DNA of 64,000 bases from Flavobacterium alvei (GTDB taxonomy: Bacteria; Bacteroidota; Bacteroidia; Flavobacteriales; Flavobacteriaceae). The stretch covers positions 353,879-417,878 of the forward strand of contig NZ_PQVG01000003.1 of assembly GCF_002920895.1 (NCBI RefSeq), given 5' to 3'. Position 1 is the stretch's first letter. Every line of letters begins with the position of its first letter. The notes beneath the pieces were generated by a model. That model saw nothing but the letters and a program-made list of their open reading frames with translations. It did no database searches and was not told the DNA's origin. Position numbers and translations under genes: made by a program. Shown in pieces: positions 34,489-42,376 of the stretch.

Positions 34489-35712
34489 ATGGAAACATTA
34501 CTACCAAAATTAAGATTTCCAAAGTTTAAGGTAAATTGGAAAGAAGATATTTTTAGAGATTTAGTAAAAATAAATCAAGGTTTGCAAATTCAAATCTCAG
34601 AAAGATACTTGACTCAAGTAAAAGATTCACATTTTTATATTACAAATGAATTTTTAAAAGAAGGTTCAGATAAAAAGTATTTCATTAAAAATCCAACTCA
34701 AAATGTTCTATGTGATTATGATGATATTCTTATGACAAGGACTGGGAATACAGGAATGGTAGTTACAAATGTAAAAGGGGCATTTCATAATAATTTTTTC
34801 AAAATTGATTATCCCAAAACAATAGATAAAGGCTTTTTATACTATTTTTTAACAACCGTAAAGACACAAAATATAATTAAAAGTTTAGCTGGAACTTCAA
34901 CTATTCCAGACTTAAATCATACTGATTTTTATAAAATAAATTTTACATATCCATCAATTGAAGAACAAACTAAAATAGCAAACTTCCTATCATCTGTAGA
35001 TGAAAAACTAAACCTTTTAAAAGAAAAAAAATCACTTTTAGAAGACTATAAAAAAGGTATAATGCAAAAAATCTTCAACCAAGAAATTAGGTTTAAAGAT
35101 GATAATGGTAATGATTTTGAGAAATGGCAAGAAAAGAGTTTAGGTGAAATAGGTACTTTTCAAACTAGTAGTATAGATAAACTTTCCAGAAATGAAGAAG
35201 AAGAAGTTTTTTTAGTAAACTATATGAATGTTTACAGACACGAAAACATTAATAATTACAGTAAGGCAAACCTACAAATTGTAACAGCAAAAGATAGTCA
35301 AATAACCTCTTGTAATTTAAAAAGAGGGGATATTTTATTTACTCCATCATCTGAAACTCCTGATGATATTGGACATTCAGTTGTAATTTTTGAAGACTTA
35401 GAGAATTGTGTTTATAGTTATCATTTAATGAGATTTAGACCAAATATTGAGATTGATATTTTATATTCACATTATTTTTGTAACAATGCAAAAGTCTTAG
35501 GTCAAATTTCGCGATTAGCCACAGGAAGTACAAGGTTTACTATTTCTGTAAAATCTTTTTCGTCTATAATAATTGATTTACCTAGTTTAAAAGAACAAAG
35601 AAAAATTGCTAATTTCTTTTCAGCCATTGATGAAAAAATAGAGTTAGTTTCCAGTCAAATACAAGATACCCAAGAATATAAAAAAGGGTTGTTGCAACAA
35701 CTGTTTGTATAA
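34489..35712 (+). CDS. hsdS: Type I restriction-modification specificity subunit
   Basis: 407 residues with two target-recognition domains. Each ends in a conserved repeat that pairs in the folded protein: EQTKIANFLSSVDEKLNLL..YKKGIMQKIF (159-196) and EQRKIANFFSAIDEKIELV..YKKGLLQQLF (369-406). This twin TRD-coil layout defines HsdS and gives a bipartite DNA target. The target itself cannot be read from the sequence. Full length, no frameshift. A hairpin overlaps its stop codon, and then an extra fic gene separates it from hsdR. Confidence 0.93.
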   Translation: METLLPKLRFPKFKVNWKEDIFRDLVKINQGLQIQISERYLTQVKDSHFYITNEFLKEGSDKKYFIKNPTQNVLCDYDDILMTRTGNTGMVVTNVKGAFHNNFFKIDYPKTIDKGFLYYFLTTVKTQNIIKSLAGTSTIPDLNHTDFYKINFTYPSIEEQTKIANFLSSVDEKLNLLKEKKSLLEDYKKGIMQKIFNQEIRFKDDNGNDFEKWQEKSLGEIGTFQTSSIDKLSRNEEEEVFLVNYMNVYRHENINNYSKANLQIVTAKDSQITSCNLKRGDILFTPSSETPDDIGHSVVIFEDLENCVYSYHLMRFRPNIEIDILYSHYFCNNAKVLGQISRLATGSTRFTISVKSFSSIIIDLPSLKEQRKIANFFSAIDEKIELVSSQIQDTQEYKKGLLQQLFV

Positions 35713-35747
35713 AAACTTCGAGATTTGTCAAGAATCTCGAAGTTTTT
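35711..35747 (+). repeat. Hairpin repeat 1, before fic (also a terminator)
   Basis: A perfect 15-bp stem (AAAAACTTCGAGATT / AATCTCGAAGTTTTT) with loop TGTCAAG, starting inside the hsdS stop codon. A close copy lies right after the fic gene (37084-37119). It may also act as a terminator because the 3' arm ends in T5. Confidence 0.8.
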
Positions 35748-35780
35748 ACTATATTTGAATCGTTTAAAAGAACTCTTATT

Positions 35781-37085
35781 ATGGAAGAAGCACCAAAAAT
35801 GATTTTCAATCAGAAAATATTTGCTTTAGCAAATAAACCTGAAGTGGTTATTAAAATAAAGGAGATAAATAACGAATATTTATATTGGGATAAAGTTAAA
35901 TATAAAAAAATAGTAGATTTAGATCCGGTGCAATTATGGTCTGCCGTAAAAATGGCACGAGCGGTTAACTATAAAACAATTTCTTTTGGCAAATACCAAT
36001 TTAATTATGTAACTACCGATTATATTCAAAAAATCTTGCATTATTTTGATATGAATATCGGTGGTTATATGGGAGCTAAAAATGTGGTGCCCGATGCCGA
36101 CAAAACACGTTATTTGGTAAGTGCCATTATGGAAGAAGCTATTTCGAGCAGCCAGATTGAAGGGGCAAATACCACCAGAAAAAAAGCCAAAGAAATGCTT
36201 CGTAAAGAAGTAAAACCAAAAACCAAATCGGAACAGATGATTGTAAACAATTATCTTACGATTAAGCACATTACTCAAAACCGTAATGACGATTTAACAC
36301 CCGAAAGATTACTTTACATTCATAAACTAATTTCTTGTGATACTTTAGACGATAAAAAAGAAGAAGGTGCCTTTAGAATTTCAGACGATGTATATGTTGT
36401 CAATCATATTGATGGAGAGGTAGTGCATACGCCTCCTTCGCATAAAGAATTGGAAGTGCTTATTAATGATTTGTGTGTTTTTTTTAATGAAGATAGTCCG
36501 GAAACTTTTGTTCATCCTATTCTAAAGGCAACTATTATTCATTTTATGATTGGTTACATTCATCCCTTCACCGATGGTAATGGCAGAACAGCCCGAGCCT
36601 TGTTTTATTGGTATCTGCTTAAAAAAGGCTATTGGTTAACCGAATATTTATCGATTTCAAAAATCATTCAGGATACTAAAAATCAATATGAGAAAGCCTA
36701 TTTATATACTGAAGCCGATTCTAATGATTTGTCTTATTTTATGACCTATCATTTAAAAGTGATGGATAAAGCCTTTGAAGCTTTAAAAGAATACATACAG
36801 TTAAAACAAAAGGAAAATTTACAAATTGCCAGTTTTGTAAAAATTCCTGGAGTGAATGAACGTCAGGCCCAATTATTAAAAATAGTATATGATGAACCCG
36901 AAAGTATTTTTACCGTTAAAGAATCTGAAAATAGATTTTTAATATCCAATTTTACTGCACGTACTGATTTGTTAGGCCTGGTAAATCTTGGTTTTTTAGA
37001 TGTGATTCAAGTTAATAAAGTAAAACAAAATTTTGTGCGTTCAGTAAATTTCTTAGAACTTTTAGCTAAATATAAAATCAAATAA
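35781..37085 (+). CDS. Fic-family protein (putative AMP-transferase)
   Basis: 434 residues. The N-terminal helical domain carries an (S/T)xxxE(G/N) inhibitory motif, S123-SQI-EG, making it a self-inhibited class II Fic. The core motif HPFTDGNGR (261-269) has the catalytic His261. The C-terminal 80 or so residues (about 350-434) resemble a winged helix (SFVKIPGVNERQAQLLKIV). Fic proteins usually transfer AMP to target proteins, sometimes as toxins, and the target here is unknown. The gene sits between hsdS and hsdR, bracketed by two near-identical hairpins. It could be a guard or regulator of the RM system, or a passenger. Confidence 0.9.
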   Translation: MEEAPKMIFNQKIFALANKPEVVIKIKEINNEYLYWDKVKYKKIVDLDPVQLWSAVKMARAVNYKTISFGKYQFNYVTTDYIQKILHYFDMNIGGYMGAKNVVPDADKTRYLVSAIMEEAISSSQIEGANTTRKKAKEMLRKEVKPKTKSEQMIVNNYLTIKHITQNRNDDLTPERLLYIHKLISCDTLDDKKEEGAFRISDDVYVVNHIDGEVVHTPPSHKELEVLINDLCVFFNEDSPETFVHPILKATIIHFMIGYIHPFTDGNGRTARALFYWYLLKKGYWLTEYLSISKIIQDTKNQYEKAYLYTEADSNDLSYFMTYHLKVMDKAFEALKEYIQLKQKENLQIASFVKIPGVNERQAQLLKIVYDEPESIFTVKESENRFLISNFTARTDLLGLVNLGFLDVIQVNKVKQNFVRSVNFLELLAKYKIK

Positions 37086-37119
37086 AACTTCGAGATTTAT
37101 AAAGAATCTCGAAGAATTT
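37084..37119 (+). repeat. Hairpin repeat 2, after fic
   Basis: The 10-bp stem CTTCGAGATT / AATCTCGAAG with loop TATAAAG overlaps the fic stop and ends 7 bp before hsdR. It shares most of its 36 bases with repeat 1: 15 identical at the start, then a different loop, then 12 identical. Confidence 0.75.
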
Positions 37120-37126
37120 ACAAGAT

Positions 37127-39970
37127 ATGACATCACAATCCGAATTAATATTAGAACAAAACTTAATCAGTCAATTAGCAGCTAATGGATATGATAAAGT
37201 AACTATTAAAGATGAAACCGATTTATTGGTTAATCTAAAAAAGCAATTAGAAAAACACAACAACAAAGTTTTTTCTGATAGTGATTTCAAACAAATTCTA
37301 AACCATCTTTCCAAGTCAAACAACATATTTGAAAAAGCTTTATTACTTCGTGATAAGTTTGCTTTCAAAAATGACAATAACGAGTTAGTGTATGTAGAGT
37401 TCATCAATATGGATTTTTGGTGTCAAAACCAGTATCAGGTTACCAATCAAATTACAGTTGAGGGAACCTATAAAAACCGCTACGATGTTACTATTTTAAT
37501 CAATGGCTTGCCTTTAGTTCAAATCGAATTAAAGAAAACCGGCATAGAATTAAAAGAGGCCTACAATCAAATCAATCGGTATCAAAAACATTCATTTTCT
37601 TCTAACACAGGCTTATTCAATTTTATTCAATTATTTGTAATAAGCAACGGAGTAAATACAAAATACTTCAGCAATTTTGGCAACAAAAAACCCGATTTTA
37701 AACAAACATTTTATTGGACAGATGATAACAACAAGCGTATTTCTAAATTAGAAGATTTCGCTAATACTTTCCTAGAGAAATGTCATTTGTCTAAAATGAT
37801 AACCAAGTACATCGTTTTACACGATACAGATAAAATGCTTATGGTGCTGCGACCGTATCAATTTTTTGCCGTAGAGCGAATTATTGATAAAGTAAAAAAC
37901 AGCAACAGCAACGGCTATATTTGGCACACCACAGGATCTGGAAAAACACTGACCTCTTTCAAAGCCAGTCAAATATTATCGCAATTGCCTAAAGTTGACA
38001 AAGTGGTTTTTTGTGTTGACAGACAAGATTTAGATTATCAAACCGCCAAAGAATTTAATGCTTTCAAACCCGATTGTATTGACCCGACCAATGATACTAG
38101 AAATTTAGTGCAACAATTTAAAGACACTAACAATAAACTGATTGTTACCACCATACAAAAATTGTATAATGCGATTTCAAAAGAGTATCATCTGAAAACG
38201 ATGGACAATCTGAAAGACAAAAAGATTGTCTTTATTTTTGATGAATGTCACAGAAGTCAATTTGGAGATACTCATAAAAAAATCACAAAGTATTTCAATA
38301 ATTACCAACTTTTTGGTTTTACAGGAACACCCATATTTGTAGATAATGCACAATCAAAGAGCAAAGAAAACCAAACTACAGCCAGTTTGTTTGGTACGCA
38401 ACTGCATAGTTATGTGATTACAGATGCCATAAAAGACGAGAATGTTTTGCGTTTTTCAGTAGAATATGTGGGCAAATACAAAGAAAAAGAAAACTCTCAT
38501 AACGAAGTTGATATTGATGTAGAAGCCATTGACACCAAAGAGTTGATGGAAAGCCCCGAACGATTGGAGAAAATTGCTAATTATATCATTCAGCAACACC
38601 CCATAAAAACACATAATAAAGAGTTTACGGCAATGTTTTGTGTGAGTAGCGTAGAGGTTTTGATTAAATACTACGATTTATTTCAGAAGTTAAAGCAAGA
38701 AGGCAAACACAATTTGAAGACAGCCACCATATTTAGTTATGGTGCCAACGACGATATGATAACCGATGTGGAAGATTTTGATTCCAAAGATTTTAATGAA
38801 GTAGCCGAACCAACAGAGGATTATTATGCCTATCACAAACGAGACAAATTAGAAAGTTACATTCAGGATTACAACCAAACCTTCAAAATGAATTTCTCTA
38901 CCCGAGACAGCGAGTCTTTTTACAACTATTACAAAGACATTGCTAACCGAGTTCGGAACAAACAAATTGATATATTGTTTGTAGTAAATATGTTTCTTAC
39001 GGGTTTTGACAGTAAAACATTAAACACCTTATTTGTAGATAAAAATTTAAAACACCACGGATTAATACAAGCCTATTCTAGAACCAACAGAATATTAGGC
39101 GAGAAGAAATCACAAGGAAATATTGTCGTTTTCCGAAATCTTAAAAAAGCTACTGATGATGCCATTGCTTTATTTTCGAATAAAGAAGCTAAAGAAATTA
39201 TCATAATGCAACCCTATGATAAGTATGTAAACGATATCAACGAAGCCTATCAAAAGTTAATTGAAATTGTACCTAATTTTGAAGCCGTTGACGAATTATA
39301 TTCAGAGGAGGAAGAACTAGAGTTTATAAGAGCGTTTAGAGATATAATTCGTTTAAAAAACATTATTTCATCCTACGTTGATTTTAGTTTTGAAGATATA
39401 GAACTAGATGAACAAGAATTTGAAAATTACAAATCAAAGTATTTGGATTTATACGATAAGACTAGAGAAGTAAAAGAAAAAACTTCCATACTGGATGAAG
39501 TAGATTTTGAATTAGAGTTAATTCATCGCGATGATATTACAGTGAGTTATATTCTAGCATTGCTTGCCAATCTAAAAAACAGCACACCCGAAGAAAGAGC
39601 ACGCAAACAAAAAGAAATACTAGATTTGGTTGCAGGCGAAACCAAACTGCGAAGCAAAAGAGAGTTAATCGAAAAGTTCATTGTAGAAAATCTTCCCTTA
39701 ATTCAATCCGAAAACATCGAAGAAGATTACACTAATTTTATGAATTCTGAAAAATTAAAAGCATTCAACAAATTTGTAGCAGACGAAAAACTAAATGCAG
39801 ATAAGCTGAAAAAACTAACTGAAGATTATATTTTCACACAAAGAACCCCAACCAAGCAAGAAGTAGTGGCTGTATTAGAAAATCAACCATCAATTATGCA
39901 AAGATCTTCGATTGGGGATATGATTTTGAGCAAGTTTATGAATTTCGTGAATACGTTTTTTAACGACTAA
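37127..39970 (+). CDS. hsdR: Type I restriction endonuclease subunit
   Basis: 947 residues. An N-terminal PD-(D/E)xK nuclease includes YDVTILINGLPLVQIELKK (119-137; D120, E134, K136). A superfamily 2 translocase has TTGSGKT (268-274) and DECHRSQFG (372-380), with later helicase motifs (LLDILFVVNMFLTGFDS-type block and AYSRTNRILGEKK). It cleaves unmodified DNA far from the site after ATP-driven translocation, in complex with HsdM2S. No disabling mutation is visible, so the system looks active. Confidence 0.95.
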   Translation: MTSQSELILEQNLISQLAANGYDKVTIKDETDLLVNLKKQLEKHNNKVFSDSDFKQILNHLSKSNNIFEKALLLRDKFAFKNDNNELVYVEFINMDFWCQNQYQVTNQITVEGTYKNRYDVTILINGLPLVQIELKKTGIELKEAYNQINRYQKHSFSSNTGLFNFIQLFVISNGVNTKYFSNFGNKKPDFKQTFYWTDDNNKRISKLEDFANTFLEKCHLSKMITKYIVLHDTDKMLMVLRPYQFFAVERIIDKVKNSNSNGYIWHTTGSGKTLTSFKASQILSQLPKVDKVVFCVDRQDLDYQTAKEFNAFKPDCIDPTNDTRNLVQQFKDTNNKLIVTTIQKLYNAISKEYHLKTMDNLKDKKIVFIFDECHRSQFGDTHKKITKYFNNYQLFGFTGTPIFVDNAQSKSKENQTTASLFGTQLHSYVITDAIKDENVLRFSVEYVGKYKEKENSHNEVDIDVEAIDTKELMESPERLEKIANYIIQQHPIKTHNKEFTAMFCVSSVEVLIKYYDLFQKLKQEGKHNLKTATIFSYGANDDMITDVEDFDSKDFNEVAEPTEDYYAYHKRDKLESYIQDYNQTFKMNFSTRDSESFYNYYKDIANRVRNKQIDILFVVNMFLTGFDSKTLNTLFVDKNLKHHGLIQAYSRTNRILGEKKSQGNIVVFRNLKKATDDAIALFSNKEAKEIIIMQPYDKYVNDINEAYQKLIEIVPNFEAVDELYSEEEELEFIRAFRDIIRLKNIISSYVDFSFEDIELDEQEFENYKSKYLDLYDKTREVKEKTSILDEVDFELELIHRDDITVSYILALLANLKNSTPEERARKQKEILDLVAGETKLRSKRELIEKFIVENLPLIQSENIEEDYTNFMNSEKLKAFNKFVADEKLNADKLKKLTEDYIFTQRTPTKQEVVAVLENQPSIMQRSSIGDMILSKFMNFVNTFFND

Positions 39971-40010
39971 AATAGTTTGAAAAATGGTTAAACAAAACGA
40001 ATGTTTTACA

Positions 40011-41123
40011 TTACTTCAAATCCCCCACAATTAACTTTGCGGTTTTTTCGCTAGCGCCAATGCCTCCCAATTTTTGTTCTAATAGTTCATATTTTCCCAA
40101 AAGGTTTTGGCGATAATTAGGTTCTGTAATTTTTTTCAATTCTTCACGAATGCGTTTTGAGTTGCAATCATCTTGAATCAATTCGGTAACCACTTCTTCG
40201 TCCATAATCAGGTTGACTAGCGAAATGTATTTTAGAGTAATGATGCGTTTGGCTATTTGATAGGAAATCCAGCTGCCTTTATAGCAAACCACTTCAGGCA
40301 CTTTAAAAAGAGCTGTTTCCAGCGTTGCGGTTCCCGAAGTAACCAATGCTGCCGTGGCATTGCTTAATAAATCATAGGTTTTATTCGAAACAAATTTGAT
40401 ATTTTCTTGTGTAATAAAATCTTTGTAAAAAGAAAACTCCTGACTGGGCGCGCCTGCAATTACAAATTGATAATCCGGAAAATCATTGACTACACTTAGC
40501 ATCACCGAAAGCATTTTGGTAATTTCCTGTTTGCGACTGCCTGGCAAAATGGCAATAATAGGTTTTTCGTTTAGTTGATTTTCTTTTCTAAAAACAGAGG
40601 CATCTATCGCAGGATGATTATGAATGGCATCAATCAACGGGTGGCCTACAAATTCAACCGGAAAATGATGCTTCTTTTCATAAAAATCTTTTTCGAAAGG
40701 CAGAATCACAAACATTTTATCGACATCATGTTTGATTTCAGTAATTCGGCTTTCTTTCCAAGCCCAAATTTGAGGCGAAATATAATAATGCGTTTTGATG
40801 CCAAGAGGTTTTGCCCATTTGGCAATTCGCAAATTGAAACCTGGATAATCAATAAAAATAAGCACATCGGGTTGAAAATCGACAATGTCTTTTTTGCAAA
40901 TTTTGATGTTATTCAAAATAGTTCTTAAATGAAAAAGCACTTCAACAAAACCCATAAAAGCCAAATCGCGATAATGTTTGACCAAAGTGCCGCCTACATT
41001 TTGCATCAAATCGCCACCCCAAAACCGAATATTGGCGTTTGGGTCTTCTTTGTACAAAGCTTTCATCAAATTGGCACCGTGCAAATCTCCCGAAGCTTCT
41101 CCTGCTATAATGTAGTATTTCAT
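40011..41123 (-). CDS. lpxB: Lipid-A-disaccharide synthase
   Basis: 370 residues of glycosyltransferase family 19. It joins UDP-diacylglucosamine and lipid X in lipid A synthesis at the inner membrane. The N-terminus KYYIIAGEASGDLHGANLM is the LpxB signature. PQIWAWKESR lies in the middle, then LPGSRKQEI, and a late SGTATLE block. The operon runs surE - small membrane protein - lpxB on the minus strand (13 and -8 bp gaps). In the same orientation, comEC lies 7.2 kb further on, beyond the RM genes. Confidence 0.95.
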   Translation of the reverse strand: MKYYIIAGEASGDLHGANLMKALYKEDPNANIRFWGGDLMQNVGGTLVKHYRDLAFMGFVEVLFHLRTILNNIKICKKDIVDFQPDVLIFIDYPGFNLRIAKWAKPLGIKTHYYISPQIWAWKESRITEIKHDVDKMFVILPFEKDFYEKKHHFPVEFVGHPLIDAIHNHPAIDASVFRKENQLNEKPIIAILPGSRKQEITKMLSVMLSVVNDFPDYQFVIAGAPSQEFSFYKDFITQENIKFVSNKTYDLLSNATAALVTSGTATLETALFKVPEVVCYKGSWISYQIAKRIITLKYISLVNLIMDEEVVTELIQDDCNSKRIREELKKITEPNYRQNLLGKYELLEQKLGGIGASEKTAKLIVGDLK

Positions 41124-41135
41124 TTTTGTAGAAGT

Positions 41136-41408
41136 TTATGCAAATATCGTTAAAATCGCAATGCAAATTACAGCCAAAACCACTCCACGAGCCATAAGGT
41201 CTTTTTTGAGTTTTAGTAAAATGCCAAAAGCGGCCAAATCAAGAATGGATCCTAAAGTGATTAATTTTCCTAATTTTCCTTCTGATTTTAAACTTTGGAT
41301 TCCAGCCAAAAAGTCAAAGTGGGTAAAAAATGTGATAAAAAGAAAACTACCCAATATAGAAGCTAAAATTCCAATTGCAAAACCTATTAAAATATCAGTT
41401 TTATTCAT
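41136..41408 (-). CDS. Small membrane protein between surE and lpxB
   Basis: 90 residues with three hydrophobic helices (about 5-27, 50-66 and 73-90). I do not recognise a family. It overlaps the end of surE by 8 bp and ends 12 bp before lpxB, so translation is probably coupled. A membrane role alongside lipid A synthesis is plausible only from position. Confidence 0.75.
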   Translation of the reverse strand: MNKTDILIGFAIGILASILGSFLFITFFTHFDFLAGIQSLKSEGKLGKLITLGSILDLAAFGILLKLKKDLMARGVVLAVICIAILTIFA

Positions 41409-42180
41409 TCCATTTCCAAGTATTAAGTTGTTGAATAGCGTGATGAGCTGTCAAATCAAATTGAACGGGAACTATTGAAATGTATCCATTTGCAAGAGCC
41501 CATTCATCGGTATCTTCGCCTTTGTCTTGATTGACAAATTCACCGGTTAGCCAATAATAATCTTTACCTTGAGGTGTTTTGCGCTTGTCAAATTTTTCGA
41601 TCCAAAGCGCTTTGGCCTGACGACAAATTTTTATTCCTTTAATTTCTTTTTCCTTTAATTTTGGAAAATTGACGTTCAAAACAATATTTTCGGGTAGTCC
41701 TTTTTCTAAAACTTCCAAAGAAATAGTGTGTATGAATGTTTTTATTTGCTCAAAATCAGCATTCCAATCGTAATCTAATAAAGAGAAACCTATTGCTGGA
41801 ATTCCTTCAATTCCTGCTTCGACTGCGGCACTCATTGTTCCAGAATAAATTACGTTTATCGAAGAATTCGAGCCGTGATTGATGCCAGAAACACATAAAT
41901 CTGGTTTTCTTTTCAGAACTTCGTTAACGGCCAATTTTACACAATCTACGGGAGTTCCCGAGCAGCTATATTCTAAAATGGGAGCGTTTTCTTTTGATAT
42001 TTTGTTGATGTACAAAGTGTCGTTGATGGTAATGGAATGTCCTGTGGCGCTTTGTGGACTGTCGGGCGCAACAACGACAACAGTTCCAATCTTGGACATA
42101 ACATCAATCAATGTGCGGATTCCAGGTGCCGAAATACCATCGTCATTAGTAACTAAAATTAAAGGTTTGTCTTGATTCAC
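41401..42180 (-). CDS. surE: 5'-nucleotidase SurE
   Basis: 259 residues. The N-terminal metal site is LVTNDDGISAPGI (9-21) with D13 and D14, then APDSPQSATGHSIT (the catalytic loop region), and SGINHGSNSS, the second metal ligand block. It hydrolyses nucleoside monophosphates or polyphosphates, and in other bacteria it is linked to stationary-phase survival. It is first in a three-gene minus-strand operon. Confidence 0.95.
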   Translation of the reverse strand: MNQDKPLILVTNDDGISAPGIRTLIDVMSKIGTVVVVAPDSPQSATGHSITINDTLYINKISKENAPILEYSCSGTPVDCVKLAVNEVLKRKPDLCVSGINHGSNSSINVIYSGTMSAAVEAGIEGIPAIGFSLLDYDWNADFEQIKTFIHTISLEVLEKGLPENIVLNVNFPKLKEKEIKGIKICRQAKALWIEKFDKRKTPQGKDYYWLTGEFVNQDKGEDTDEWALANGYISIVPVQFDLTAHHAIQQLNTWKWNE

Positions 42181-42250
42181 AATGAAGGTTTATTATGTAT
42201 TAGCTCTAAAATTTAAATAAAAAGCAGGGTGTTTTTTGTAAACAAAGAAA

Positions 42251-42283
42251 CAAAATTAATCTAGTTTGAAAGTTAAACCCAAA
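42251..42283 (-). promoter_or_regulatory. Promoter of the surE-lpxB operon
   Basis: Minus-strand TTTG-N21-TAATTTTG, with both boxes exact. The -7 box ends 70 bp ahead of the surE ATG. Confidence 0.55.
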
Positions 42284-42376
42284 AAAAATAAACAATTTTA
42301 TATCTTTAACAAAAATTTATAGAAGGTTTTGCTTTTGTTGGCACAGTTTTTACCGTAATTTGGTTTTTAAATATTT

